Positions 18,628-27,017 of a stretch of DNA of 64,000 nucleotides are shown in pieces (positions within the stretch are counted from its first letter, which is position 1; each line of letters begins with the position of its first letter). A program made the translations under genes and the position numbers. This DNA is from Kitasatospora sp. NBC_00458. Lineage in GTDB: Bacteria; Actinomycetota; Actinomycetes; Streptomycetales; Streptomycetaceae. Below the pieces are notes generated by a model. The model had not been told where the DNA came from and searched no databases. It saw nothing but the letters and a program-made list of their open reading frames with translations. Location of the stretch: NCBI RefSeq assembly GCF_036013975.1, contig NZ_CP107904.1:2108001-2172000 (forward strand). The letters are read 5' to 3'.

Positions 18628-18799
18628 GGTCACTCCTCGTCTCTGGCCCGCACCGGCGCCCCAGCGCGCCATCCCCGGGACCTGCACCCGGGCCGTACGA
18701 GCACGTCCGCCCATCCTCTCCCAGCCCCCGACCCGGATCCACCCCCACGAAACACGCCGACACACCCCCGCAACCCCCACTCCCCCACCCGGGGCCGTT

Positions 18800-18829
18800 T
18801 TGGGAGCGCAAGCCGATCACTGCTACAGT
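18800..18829 (+). promoter_or_regulatory. Sigma70-type promoter of tRNA-Leu
   Basis: TTGGGA at 18800-18805 and TACAGT at 18824-18829 are separated by 18 bp, about 54 nt upstream of the mature tRNA 5' end. The AT content rises locally. Confidence 0.55.
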
Positions 18830-18882
18830 TACATCTGTCAGCGCGGCCGACGAACAGAAGGAAGCCGCAAAGACAACACCCC

Positions 18883-18967
18883 GTCCGGGTGGCGGAATGG
18901 CAGACGCGCTAGCTTGAGGTGCTAGTGCCCTTTATCGGGCGTGGGGGTTCAAGTCCCCCCTCGGACA
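18883..18967 (+). tRNA. tRNA-Leu (anticodon GAG)
   Basis: This 85-nt class II tRNA has a seven-pair acceptor stem (18883-18889 with 18960-18966, including one G-U) and the anticodon stem CTAGC/GCTAG around loop TTGAGGT. The anticodon is GAG, reading CUC and CUU. The long variable arm (GCCC-TTTAT-CGGGC) is diagnostic for Leu/Ser, and the T-loop is GTTCAAG. The CCA end is not encoded. Confidence 0.96.
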
Positions 18968-18972
18968 CAACG

Positions 18973-19000
18973 TGCGGGCCAGGAGAAATCCTGGCCCGCA
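18973..19000 (+). terminator. Rho-independent terminator of tRNA-Leu
   Basis: A perfect 12-bp stem (18973-18984 with 18989-19000) has a GAAA tetraloop followed by TTTTGCATTT. It begins six nt after the tRNA and is the clearest intrinsic terminator in the window. Confidence 0.9.
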
Positions 19001-19088
19001 TTTTGCATTTCCCGGGCCGCCCGCGCAGCCGGGTCCGACGGCGGGCCGCCCGGCGGGCCCCGGGACGGGGCTCGGATAGCCTGGCGCG

Positions 19089-19448
19089 ATGAGTGAGAAT
19101 CCGCCGCCCTGCCCCAAGTGTTCGAGTGAGTACACCTATGAGATGGATGCCCTGATCGTCTGCCCGGAGTGCGGGCACGAGTGGGCGGCGGCCGGTGGGG
19201 GTGCCGGGGAGGCCGGGGGTACCGGGGACCGGGTCGTGCGGGACGCGGTCGGGAACGTGCTGACTGACGGGGACACCGTGACGGTGGTCAAGGCGCTCAA
19301 GGTGAAGGGGAGCGCCTCGGGGATCAAGGCGGGAACCAAGGTGCGGAACATCCGGCTGGTCGACGGGGTGGACGGGCACGACATCGACTGCCGGATCGAG
19401 GGGTTCGGCGCGATGCAGCTGAAGTCGAGCGTGGTGAAGAAGGCCTGA
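19089..19448 (+). CDS. YjdM/PhnA-like zinc-ribbon protein
   Basis: This 119-aa protein has an N-terminal zinc ribbon (CPKC at 8-11, CPEC at 25-28) and a C-terminal SH3-like YjdM domain (RDAVGNVLTDGDTVTVVKALKVKGS; VRNIRLVDGVDGHDIDCRIEG). The family was once called PhnA but is not the phosphonoacetate hydrolase; its function is unclear. A Gly/Ala insertion (about 33-47) separates the domains. The ATG at 19089 is clear. It is a single gene just downstream of the tRNA. Confidence 0.93.
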   Translation: MSENPPPCPKCSSEYTYEMDALIVCPECGHEWAAAGGGAGEAGGTGDRVVRDAVGNVLTDGDTVTVVKALKVKGSASGIKAGTKVRNIRLVDGVDGHDIDCRIEGFGAMQLKSSVVKKA

Positions 19449-19966
19449 GGCCTGCCCTTCCCGAGCACGGAGGGTCGGGGGGACGCGGGCCGGGGGCGGT
19501 TCCCGGGCTCAGCGGGCGGTCCAGACCGGGCAGGCGGGCTGGTGTCGGTGGGTGCGGATGACGGTGCCGCCGAGGGAGCGGTGCTCGGTGGTCGCGACGG
19601 CGCAGCAGGGCCGGGGGGAGGCGGCCGGTGCGTGCGCGGATGTGCGCACCGGCGGGTGGGCGGGCACGGCCCGGGGCTTGGGCCCGGCGAACGGGGACGC
19701 GGACGCGGGCGCAGAGGCGGGCGCAGAGGCGGACGCGGACGGATGCGGGTCCCGATCCGACAGCGGGTGCACACGCGGGCGCGGGCGCGGGTGCGGCCGG
19801 TGGGTGGTCTGGCCGGCGGCACCCGATCGGCCGCCGGTCGCCCGGTGGTCGGTGGTGCGGCGGCCGCGTCGGCGGCGGGGTGAGGAGGTGGTCACGGTGG
19901 CGAGGTTGCCCCGGCCGGGACCCGACTATCCGGGAGCCACCCGAACGAGTCGGGAGCGAATGCCTG
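19449..19966. other. Intergenic region with low-complexity GC repeats
   Basis: About 520 bp separate the YjdM-like and MarR genes. A minus-strand frame at 19509-19895 (GTG start, 128 aa) ends in plausible non-repetitive sequence (CCAVATTEHRSLGGTVIRTH) but is dominated by Ala/Ser/Pro repeats, encoded by hexanucleotide-like repeats at 19699-19745. It has no recognisable homology and is not called as a gene. Confidence 0.5.
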
Positions 19967-20012
19967 TTGACGCCGACTCGGAAGAAATAGAGAATTCCTT
20001 CATTATGAAGGA
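19967..20012 (+). promoter_or_regulatory. Promoter and palindromic operator of the marR gene
   Basis: TTGACG (19967-19972) and GAGAAT (19990-19995) are 17 bp apart. A perfect 17-bp palindrome, TCCTTCATTATGAAGGA (19996-20012, arms of 8 and one central base), starts right after the -10 and covers the ATG at 20005. This arrangement fits a leaderless, autorepressed MarR-type gene. Confidence 0.55.
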
Positions 20013-20610
20013 CGTACATACTTCCATCGAACCGGCCGCCGGTCCCCTGGACCGCGATGCCGAAGGGCGGCTGTACGACCCCCGGGTCCGGACCGCCATG
20101 ACCACGTTCACCCACGACGGAGACACCCTCGCGCTGGAGGCGGCGGCCGCGGCCCGCTCGGCGTTCCACGCGGTGGAGCGGCTGCGCGCGCACGGTTCCG
20201 AGGGGCGCGGACTGAGCGCGGGCGCGCTGGACGTGCTGGTCAGGCTGGGCGCCGCCGGCGGGGACGCCGACGGCCCGGCGGGCCTCACCGTCGGCGAGCT
20301 GGCACGGGCGGGGGGCGTCAGCTCGCGCAACGTGACCGGGCTGGTCGACACCCTGGAGCGGGAGGGTCTGGCCCGCCGGTCGGCCGACCCGCACGACCGC
20401 CGGGCGGTGCGGGTCACCGCCACCCCGGAGGGGCTGGCCTGGCTGGAGGCGTTCCGGGCGCCGACCGAACGGGCCATGGCCGCGGTCTTCCGAGGGTTCT
20501 CACCGGACGAACTCGCCCAGCTCCGCCACCTCTGCCTGCGGCTGGTGGAGAACCAGCGACGGGTCGAGGCGTACCTGGCGGCGGGACGGCCGGAGTCCTC
20601 CGGGGAGTAG
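20005..20610 (+). CDS. MarR-family transcriptional regulator
   Basis: This 201-aa regulator has a winged helix-turn-helix in the middle: LSAGALDVLVRLGAAGG, LTVGELARAGGVSSRNVTGLVDTLEREGLARR, and the wing DPHDRRAVRVTATPEG with the MarR-family D-R pair. C-terminal helices would form the dimer interface. The start is uncertain. The ATG at 20005 would be at or very near the transcription start (leaderless), the ATG at 19960 lies upstream of the proposed promoter, and the ATG at 20098 is the first with a typical N-terminus. It converges on the CLC gene and its targets are unknown. Confidence 0.85.
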   Translation: MKDVHTSIEPAAGPLDRDAEGRLYDPRVRTAMTTFTHDGDTLALEAAAAARSAFHAVERLRAHGSEGRGLSAGALDVLVRLGAAGGDADGPAGLTVGELARAGGVSSRNVTGLVDTLEREGLARRSADPHDRRAVRVTATPEGLAWLEAFRAPTERAMAAVFRGFSPDELAQLRHLCLRLVENQRRVEAYLAAGRPESSGE

Positions 20611-20649
20611 GCGGGCCTCCGGGGAACAGGGCCGGGCGCGGGAAGGGCT

Positions 20650-22011
20650 TCAGGCGGTCCGGGCGGCGGTGCGGCGGTCCCGCAGGCTGCGGAGGAGTTC
20701 GCCGGTGATGAAGGCCGTCACGGCGGCCACGATCAGCAACGGCATCGCGTCCGTCGCGCTCGATCCCAGCAGCGCCGTCGCCAGCACGGTGCTGGTGACC
20801 GGCAGCCGCGTCACCGCCGCGCCGGAGGCGGCCAGGCCGGCCGCCAGGCCCGGCCCGACGCCGAGGCCCGGCAGCGGGCCGCAGGCCACCCCCATGGCGC
20901 CGCCGATCAGCACCGCCGGGAAGATCGGGCCGCCGCGCAGGCTGCCGAGCGCGATGCCCCAGCCGACCGCCTTGCAGAGGACCAGCCCCAGCAGTGCGCC
21001 CTCCGACCAGGAGCCGGGGTCGGCGGCGAGGGCGCCGAGGGTCGACTGTCCGGAGAGCGCGTCCTGCTCCGGCGAGCGGCCCGTCATCAGCGCGTACGCG
21101 GTGATGGTGACGCCGACCGCGACCGCGCAGAGCACCGTCCGGACCGCCGTCTGCCGGGGGGTCGGCACCGCGGCGGGGCCGCCGGGGCCCGCCGGGTCCC
21201 CGGTGGTGTAGGCCTTGACCCGGTGGCCGAGCATCTGGCCGGCCACGCAGACCACGGCGACGCCGACGGCGACCGGCACGCCCCAGAGGAAGTCGCCCGG
21301 ATCGGGGGTGCCGCTGGGCGGTACCGAGGGCAGCGAGAGCGCGCCGATCGACAGCCCGGTCCAGTGGCCGAAGCCGGTGAACACCAGCGCGCCGATGCCG
21401 CTGGCCAGCAGACAGGGCAGGATCAGCGCGATCAGCCGCGGGCCGCCGAGCCCGGCCGCCTCGATCATCATCACGGCGGCGACCAGCGGGCTGCCGAAGA
21501 TGGTGGAGATCGCCGCCGTCGAACCGGCCGCGCCGAGCACGGGTGCCAGCTGGGGCTGGGCGGTGCGCCGGGCGGAGCTCACGGCGAGCAGCGCCAGTCC
21601 GCTGCCCATCGCCATCAGCGGCGCCTCCGGACCGAGCACCACACCGAGCGGCAGGCAGACGAGCGCCGCCAGGATGACACCGGGCACGGCGTTCGGCATG
21701 ACCGGCGGTCCGCCGAGTCCGTCGACCGGGACGTGGCCGCCGCGACCGGGCATCCGGGTGATGATCGGCGCCACCAGCAGTCCGGCGACCAGCAGCAGCG
21801 GCATCGGCCACCACCAGGGCGAGCGGTCGTAGCCGAGGGCCTCCGGGAGGCTCTCCCAGATCCAGTGCTGGAGTTCGTGCTCCAGGCTGACGAAGCCGAA
21901 GGCCGCCAGCGAGACCGGGGCACCGACCAGCGCCGCGATCAGCAGGAGGGCGATGTAGCCCTTGGTCAGCAGCAGACGGCGCAGGGTGGGATCACCGCTC
22001 TGCTCGGGCAT
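20650..22011 (-). CDS. CLC-family chloride channel/transporter
   Basis: This 453-aa polytopic membrane protein has about ten to twelve hydrophobic segments. The CLC selectivity motifs are modified: VVLGPEAPLMAMGSG stands in place of GREGP, and LRGGPIFPAVLIGGAMG corresponds to the GxFxP region. A short cytoplasmic N-terminus precedes the first helix, and there are no CBS domains. It probably moves anions, but whether it is a channel or an H+ antiporter cannot be told. The ATG at 22011 has GGAG five bases upstream. It is convergent with marR. Confidence 0.88.
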   Translation of the reverse strand: MPEQSGDPTLRRLLLTKGYIALLLIAALVGAPVSLAAFGFVSLEHELQHWIWESLPEALGYDRSPWWWPMPLLLVAGLLVAPIITRMPGRGGHVPVDGLGGPPVMPNAVPGVILAALVCLPLGVVLGPEAPLMAMGSGLALLAVSSARRTAQPQLAPVLGAAGSTAAISTIFGSPLVAAVMMIEAAGLGGPRLIALILPCLLASGIGALVFTGFGHWTGLSIGALSLPSVPPSGTPDPGDFLWGVPVAVGVAVVCVAGQMLGHRVKAYTTGDPAGPGGPAAVPTPRQTAVRTVLCAVAVGVTITAYALMTGRSPEQDALSGQSTLGALAADPGSWSEGALLGLVLCKAVGWGIALGSLRGGPIFPAVLIGGAMGVACGPLPGLGVGPGLAAGLAASGAAVTRLPVTSTVLATALLGSSATDAMPLLIVAAVTAFITGELLRSLRDRRTAARTA

Positions 22012-22233
22012 GCCGGCTCCTTCGCGCTCCCCGGCCGGTCCACCCCCGGCCGCGTCCTGCGACCGAGTCTCGCCCGCGGCCGGCGGCCGCGCGCGGTAGG
22101 CGGCGCCCCGGGCCCGGCGCGCCCCGCCGGGGTTGCGCCGCACGGGTGAGCGGGGTGGCACGGAGGAGCAGGTGGCACCGAGGAGCAGGCGGCACGGGGC
22201 TAACGGGCACCGGGCGCTCCACACAGGGCCGGC

Positions 22234-22271
22234 CGGTCAGGCACCCGACGGGCGGTCAGGCACCCGACGGG
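22234..22271. repeat. 19-bp perfect tandem duplication
   Basis: Two identical 19-bp copies (22234-22252, 22253-22271; CGGTCAGGCACCCGACGGG) lie immediately beyond the stop of the TetR gene. Confidence 0.85.
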
Positions 22272-22278
22272 CGGGCGG

Positions 22279-23103
22279 TCAGTCCTGCCGGACCCGGTGG
22301 GACTCCCCCAGCGCGCTCTCGATGCCCTGGACCATCCGCCAGAGCGGAGCGCTGCGGCTGGCGACCAGCACCACGACGTCGTCGTCCGCCCCGGCCCCGG
22401 AACCGCCCGCCCGGATCGCCGAGCCGGCACCGGTCCCCGGGAGGGCGGCGGGACCGGCGGCCCCGGAACCGTCCGGCGCCGCACCGCCGGGCCGGTCGCC
22501 CAGGGCGCCGGTGACGTACGACATCGCCCGGTCCACCTCGGCCACCCAGTCGCTCTCGCCGCCCGAGCGCAGCCAGGTGCGCAGCGCGTGGTTGTGCGCG
22601 GCGACCACGGCGGCGGCGATCACGTCGGCCCGCAGCGGCCCGTCGGGGCTGTCGCCGAAGCGGCCGCGCAGGTAGTGCGCGAGGGTGTGCTCGTACCGCC
22701 AGACCACGGAGAGCTCGTAGGCGCGCAGGCCGGGCACCTTGCGGGTGAGCCGGTAGCGCTGGACGGAGAAGGACGGCTGCTCGGCGTACATCCGCAGCAC
22801 CAGCCGGGCGGCGTCGCTGGCCCGCCGGACCGGGTCCTCGTCACCGGTGCCGGACTCCAGGAACTCCGTCATCTCGGCGAGGCTGCGCTCGTGGTCGGGG
22901 AAGACCACGTCCTCCTTGGCCGGGAAGTAGCGGAAGAAGGAGCGCCGGCCGACACCGGCGAGCGAGACGATGTCGTCGATCGTGGTCTGTTCGAATCCGC
23001 GTTCCAGGAAGAGCTCGAAGGCGGCGGCGACCAGCGCCTCGCGCATCGCGGGCTTCGGCGGCCCGTCGTTCATGGGCTGGTCCTGCGCTTCCTTCTCGCT
23101 CAT
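22279..23103 (-). CDS. TetR-family regulator next to the acyl-CoA dehydrogenase gene
   Basis: This 274-aa protein has an N-terminal TetR helix-turn-helix (about 19-65: AMREALVAAAFELFLERGFEQTTIDDIVSLAGVGRRSFFRYFPAKEDVVF). The helical ligand-binding domain extends to about residue 205. An Ala/Gly-rich linker and a C-terminal segment (DDDVVVLVASRSAPLWRMVQGIESALG) unusual for TetR proteins follow. The ATG at 23103 is used; the ATG at 23073 is possible. Its position directly downstream of the acyl-CoA dehydrogenase gene makes it a candidate regulator of the fatty-acid genes, but none of the 13-bp palindromes found near those genes lies in front of it. Confidence 0.88.
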   Translation of the reverse strand: MSEKEAQDQPMNDGPPKPAMREALVAAAFELFLERGFEQTTIDDIVSLAGVGRRSFFRYFPAKEDVVFPDHERSLAEMTEFLESGTGDEDPVRRASDAARLVLRMYAEQPSFSVQRYRLTRKVPGLRAYELSVVWRYEHTLAHYLRGRFGDSPDGPLRADVIAAAVVAAHNHALRTWLRSGGESDWVAEVDRAMSYVTGALGDRPGGAAPDGSGAAGPAALPGTGAGSAIRAGGSGAGADDDVVVLVASRSAPLWRMVQGIESALGESHRVRQD

Positions 23104-23194
23104 TCCCGGAACATAGCATCGACGTTCGAACACCCGGGCCGTCGCGCGTACGGCGTACCGCGGACCGGCCCGGGTGCCCGGGGGTGACGAAGGG

Positions 23195-24346
23195 TTACGG
23201 CAGGTTGCGGGCCATGACGATGCGCTGGATCTGGTTGGTGCCCTCGTAGATCTGGGTGATCTTCGCGTCCCGCATCATCCGCTCCAGCGGGTAGTCCCGG
23301 GTGTACCCGTACCCGCCCAGCAACTGCACCGCGTCCGTCGTGATCTCCATCGCCGCGTCCGACGCGAAGCACTTCGCCGCCGCCCCGAAGAACGTCAGGT
23401 CGCCGTCCCCGCGCTGCGACTTGGCGGCCGCCGCGTAGGTCAGCTGCCGCGCCGCCTCCAGCTTCATCGCCATGTCCGCCAGCATGAACTGCACGCCCTG
23501 GAAGTCACCGATCGGCTTCCCGAACTGCTTGCGCTCCCGCACGTAGCCCTTCGCGTAGTCCAGCGCGCCCTGGGCGATGCCCAGCGCCTGGGCCGCGATC
23601 GTCACCCGGGTGTGGTCCAGGGTCCGCATGGCCGTCGCGAAGCCGGTCCCCTCCGCGCCGATCATCCGGTCGGCCGGGATCCGCACGTCGTCGAAGTACA
23701 CCTCGCGGGTCGGCGAACCCTTGATGCCGAGCTTGCGCTCCGGCGCGCCGAACGACACGCCCGCGTCGTCCTTCTCCACCACGAACGCCGAGATCCCCTT
23801 CGACCGTGCCTCGGGGTCGGTCACCGCCATCACGGTGTAGAACTCGGACACGCCCGCGTTGGTGATCCAGCGCTTCACGCCGTTCAGCACCCAGAAGTCC
23901 CCGTCCCGCACGGCCCGGGTCTTCATCCCCGCCGCGTCCGAGCCCGCGTCCGGCTCCGACAGGCAGTAGGAGAACATCCCCTCGCCGCGCGCCAGCGCCC
24001 CCAGGTACTTCGCCTTCAGCTCCGGCGAACCCGACAGCTGCACCGGCAGCGAACCGAGCTTGTTGACCGCCGGGATCAGCGAGGACGAGGCGCACACCCG
24101 CGCCACCTCCTCGATCACGATCACCGTCGCCAGCGCGTCCGCGCCCGCACCGCCGAACTCCTCCGGCACGTGCACCGCGTGCAGGTCGTTGCCCTGCAGC
24201 GCGTCCAGCGCCTCCTGGGGGAAGCGCCCCTGCTCGTCGACCTCCGCCGCGAACGGAGCGATCTTCGCCTCCGCCAGCGAACGCACCGCCTCGCGGAGCA
24301 TCCCGTGCTCCTCGGAGATCCGGAAGAGATCGAAGTCCTGGCTCAT
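23195..24346 (-). CDS. Acyl-CoA dehydrogenase
   Basis: This 383-aa FAD enzyme oxidises acyl-CoA to enoyl-CoA and passes electrons to ETF. The family features are clear: CLSEPDAGSDAAGMKTRA and VLNGVKRWITNAG (FAD-binding beta domain), DHTRVTIAAQALGIAQGALDYAKGYVRERKQFG, QLLGGYGYTRDYPLERMMRDAKITQIYEGTNQIQR with the catalytic Glu in YEGT, and the C-terminal IVMARNLP. The ATG at 24346 has AGGAG upstream. The divergent OB-fold gene shares a promoter region with three 13-bp palindromes, and etfBA about 0.8 kb away carries the same palindromes. Confidence 0.95.
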   Translation of the reverse strand: MSQDFDLFRISEEHGMLREAVRSLAEAKIAPFAAEVDEQGRFPQEALDALQGNDLHAVHVPEEFGGAGADALATVIVIEEVARVCASSSLIPAVNKLGSLPVQLSGSPELKAKYLGALARGEGMFSYCLSEPDAGSDAAGMKTRAVRDGDFWVLNGVKRWITNAGVSEFYTVMAVTDPEARSKGISAFVVEKDDAGVSFGAPERKLGIKGSPTREVYFDDVRIPADRMIGAEGTGFATAMRTLDHTRVTIAAQALGIAQGALDYAKGYVRERKQFGKPIGDFQGVQFMLADMAMKLEAARQLTYAAAAKSQRGDGDLTFFGAAAKCFASDAAMEITTDAVQLLGGYGYTRDYPLERMMRDAKITQIYEGTNQIQRIVMARNLP

Positions 24347-24379
24347 GAGCGGCCACTCCTGTTTCACGACGTTCACGAC

Positions 24380-24456
24380 GGTACTCAGTACCCTTCATTA
24401 TGCACGTGCGGGACAGAAAGGGAACTCAGTGCCTTCCCAGAGCGGCACTGAGTTCC
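24380..24456. promoter_or_regulatory. Three 13-bp palindromic operators, GGNACTSAGTNCC
   Basis: Sites are GGTACTCAGTACC (24380-24392, perfect palindrome around the central C), GGAACTCAGTGCC (24421-24433) and GGCACTGAGTTCC (24444-24456). The last two are exact reverse complements of each other, ten bases apart. They lie between the divergent acyl-CoA dehydrogenase and OB-fold genes. Three more copies lie upstream of etfB. A shared regulator is inferred; its identity is unknown. Confidence 0.75.
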
Positions 24457-24520
24457 CTATCCTTTTCGCGGCGGACGCCGCCGAACCGGAAAGCCCGTCC
24501 GAGCGCAGGGAGATGACAAC

Positions 24521-24955
24521 GTGGTCCACTCAGCCATCGACGCCGACATCGACAACGCCCCGCTGTTGTTCCAGCGCTGCGCCTGGTGCAGCAACCCGAC
24601 CTTCCAGCGGCTGCTCTGCCCCACCTGCGGTTCCACCGACCTGCGCCTGGAGCGCAGCGAGGGCACCGGGGTGGTGCGGCGCTGCGCCGTCGAACAGGCG
24701 CGGACGCCGCTGGCCCGGCAGAAGTCGCTGATCAGGATGGCCGAGGGGTTCGACGTCTGGTGCATCGTCAACGGCCTGCGCTCCACCGTTCCGGTGGGCA
24801 CGCGGGTGCGGCTGAGCGCACCGGCGGGCACCGAGCACCCGGCCCTGACGGTGCTGCCGCACGAGGAGCCGGAGCGCGTCCCGGCGCCGGACCCGCGCCC
24901 GCTGCCGCCGCTCCAGGGCGGGTTCACCCAGCACCTGGCGGCGTTCGCGGAGTAG
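24521..24955 (+). CDS. Zinc-ribbon/OB-fold protein (DUF35 family)
   Basis: This 144-aa protein has a rubredoxin-like zinc ribbon (CAWC at 20-23, CPTC at 33-36) and an OB-fold region (VVRRCAVEQA...GFDVWCIVNGLRSTVPVGTRVRLSA). DUF35 proteins usually partner thiolases or MaoC hydratases in acyl-CoA or sterol side-chain degradation, for example the ChsH2 and Ltp2 partners, where they help bind CoA esters. The start is GTG at 24521 with AGGGAG eight bases upstream. It is divergent from acyl-CoA dehydrogenase and under the same palindromes. No thiolase gene is adjacent, which is odd. Confidence 0.88.
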   Translation: MVHSAIDADIDNAPLLFQRCAWCSNPTFQRLLCPTCGSTDLRLERSEGTGVVRRCAVEQARTPLARQKSLIRMAEGFDVWCIVNGLRSTVPVGTRVRLSAPAGTEHPALTVLPHEEPERVPAPDPRPLPPLQGGFTQHLAAFAE

Positions 24956-25064
24956 CGCGCGGGGTGGACACCCGGTACGCCGAGCCGGGCGTCCGCACGT
25001 CGCCCGTGCCGCGCCCGTACGGGCCCCGGCACGGCCTACCGGCCGCGCGTCCGGCGGCAGCAGT

Positions 25065-25110
25065 GAGGGCGTGGCACCGAGTACCCCGGGGTACTCGGTG
25101 CCACGCCCTC
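25065..25110. terminator. Perfect 46-bp palindrome between convergent genes
   Basis: Two 23-bp arms (25065-25087 and 25088-25110) are exact reverse complements with no spacer. The position, between the ends of the OB-fold gene (24955) and etfA (25131), fits a bidirectional terminator. Each arm contains GGCACCGAGTACC or its complement, one base away from the GGNACTSAGTNCC operator set, so a second role as a protein-binding site is possible. Confidence 0.85.
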
Positions 25111-25130
25111 CGGCGCAGCGGCCGGGCTGA

Positions 25131-26093
25131 TCAGCCCTTGCGGGCCTTCACCTCGGCGGTGAGCTGCGGCAGCACCTCGAAGAGGTCGCCGACCACGCCG
25201 TAGTCCGCGAGCTCGAAGATCGGGGCCTCGGGGTCCTTGTTGACGGCCACGATGGTCTTCGAGGTCTGCATGCCGGCCCGGTGCTGGATGGCGCCGGAGA
25301 TGCCGTTGGCCACGTAGAGCTGCGGCGAGACCTGCTTGCCGGTCTGGCCGACCTGGTTGGTGTGCGGGTACCAACCGGCGTCGACGGCGGCGCGCGAGGC
25401 GCCGACGGCCGCGCCCAGCGCGTCCGCGAGCTCCTCGACCACGCCGAAGCCGGCGGCCTCGCCGACGCCGCGGCCGCCGGAGACCACGATGGCGGCCTCG
25501 GTCAGCTCGGGGCGGCCGGTGGAGACGCGGGGGGTGCGCGAGACGACCTTGGCGGCGTTGCCGGTGAAGGCGACGGCGACGTCCTCGACGGCGCCCGCGG
25601 CCGGGGCGGCCTCCGGGGCGACGGCGTTCGGCTTGACCGCGATGACCGGCACACCGGTCGAGACGCGGGAGTCGACGGTGAACGAGGCGGCGAACACCGA
25701 CTGGGTCACGACCGGGCCGCCGTCGCCGGCGCGGAGGTCGACGGCGTCGGTGATGATGCCGGAGCCGAGGCGCAGCGCCACGCGGGCGGCGACCTCCTTG
25801 CCCTCGCCGGAGGAGGTGACGAGGACCGCGGCGGCCTCGGCGGCCTTGGCGATCTGGGCCAGGGCGTCCACCTTGGGGACGACCAGCTGGTCGGCGAACT
25901 CGGCGCCGTCGGCCGTGTAGACCTTCGCCGCGCCGTACTCGGCGGCCTTGGCCGCGATCGCCGCGGCGGCCGCGCCGGCGCCGAGGACGACCGCGGAGGG
26001 CTCGCCGATCCGGCGGGCCAGGGTCAGCAGTTCGAGGGCCGGCTTGCGGACCGCACCGTCGGCGTGGTCCACGAGGACGAGAATCTCAGCCAT
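25131..26093 (-). CDS. etfA: Electron transfer flavoprotein alpha subunit
   Basis: This 320-aa subunit binds FAD and, with EtfB, accepts electrons from acyl-CoA dehydrogenases. The C-terminal FAD domain carries the full signature: [67 protein letters not shown]. The ATG at 26093 begins [10 protein letters not shown]. It follows etfB by 68 bp on the same strand and is co-transcribed. Confidence 0.97.
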   Translation of the reverse strand: MAEILVLVDHADGAVRKPALELLTLARRIGEPSAVVLGAGAAAAAIAAKAAEYGAAKVYTADGAEFADQLVVPKVDALAQIAKAAEAAAVLVTSSGEGKEVAARVALRLGSGIITDAVDLRAGDGGPVVTQSVFAASFTVDSRVSTGVPVIAVKPNAVAPEAAPAAGAVEDVAVAFTGNAAKVVSRTPRVSTGRPELTEAAIVVSGGRGVGEAAGFGVVEELADALGAAVGASRAAVDAGWYPHTNQVGQTGKQVSPQLYVANGISGAIQHRAGMQTSKTIVAVNKDPEAPIFELADYGVVGDLFEVLPQLTAEVKARKG

Positions 26094-26161
26094 TGCTCAA
26101 TGTCTCCGTACGTGCTGGGAGTGGTGGGGGGAGGTGGGGCGGGTGCGGGACCGGGATCCGA

Positions 26162-26947
26162 TCAGATGAACTTCTGGTCGGCGAGGAAGCCCGCGAGCGC
26201 CTTGCCGCCCTCGCCCTCGTCCTTGACGACCGTGCCCGCGGTCCGCGCCGGACGCGCGGCCACCGACTCCACCGCCGTCCACGAACCCGCCAGACCGACC
26301 TCGTCCGCCTCGATGCCCAGGTCGTCCAGGTCCAGCGACTGCACCGGCTTCTTCTTCGCCGCCATGATCCCCTTGAACGACGGGTAACGGGCCTCACCCG
26401 ACTGGTCCGTCACCGAGACCACCGCCGGCAGCGCGGCCTCCACCAGCTCCGTCGCCGCGTCACCGTCACGACGGCCCCTCACCACACCGCCCTCGACCGA
26501 CACCTCCGACAGCAGCGTCACCTGCGGCACGCCCAGACGCTCCGCCAGCAGCGCCGGCAGCACACCCATCGACCCGTCCGTCGACGCCATACCGCCGATC
26601 ACCAGGTCGAACCCGGTCTTCTCCAGCGCCTTCGCCAGCACCGCCGACGTCCCGATCACATCCGAACCGTGGATGTCGTCGTCGTTCACGTGCACGGCCT
26701 TGTCCGCACCCATCGACAGCGCCTTGCGCAGCGCGTCCTTCGCGTCGTCCGGACCGACCGTCAGCACCGTCACCTCGGCGTCACCGCTCGCCTCCGCGAT
26801 CCGCAGCGCCTGCTCCACGCCGTACTCGTCCAGCTCCGACAGGAGGCCGTCCACGCCCTCCCGGTCGGTGGTGTGGTCGTCCGCGAAACGACGGTCGCCC
26901 GTCGCGTCCGGCACGTACTTCACACAGACAACGATCCTCAAGCTCAT
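26162..26947 (-). CDS. etfB: Electron transfer flavoprotein beta subunit
   Basis: This 261-aa subunit is the AMP-binding partner of EtfA. It has the N-terminal VVCVKYVPD, the LTVGPDDAKDALRKALSMGADKAVHV region and the ETF-beta recognition loop area (FKGIMAAKKKPVQSLDLDDLG) through which dehydrogenases dock. The ATG at 26947 has AGGAGA upstream. A 17-bp-spaced direct repeat (GGTACGGGTGCACT, near 26961-26991) and three 13-bp palindromes lie upstream, linking it to the acyl-CoA dehydrogenase promoter. Confidence 0.97.
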   Translation of the reverse strand: MSLRIVVCVKYVPDATGDRRFADDHTTDREGVDGLLSELDEYGVEQALRIAEASGDAEVTVLTVGPDDAKDALRKALSMGADKAVHVNDDDIHGSDVIGTSAVLAKALEKTGFDLVIGGMASTDGSMGVLPALLAERLGVPQVTLLSEVSVEGGVVRGRRDGDAATELVEAALPAVVSVTDQSGEARYPSFKGIMAAKKKPVQSLDLDDLGIEADEVGLAGSWTAVESVAARPARTAGTVVKDEGEGGKALAGFLADQKFI

Positions 26948-27017
26948 GAGCGGTTCTCCTGGTACGGGTGCACTTGGGTACGGGTGCACTGGTCCACGGC
27001 CTCAGGTCAATGCCGAG

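Noticed and set aside
19509..19895. A 128-codon minus-strand gene upstream of marR
   Set aside because: Most of its length is Ala/Ser/Pro repeat from simple-sequence DNA, with no recognisable domain; it is too weak to call.
24421..24456. The GGAACTCAGTGCC/GGCACTGAGTTCC pair as a terminator hairpin
   Set aside because: It lies between divergent gene starts, where no transcript needs ending, and both arms match operator copies found elsewhere; regulatory sites are more likely.
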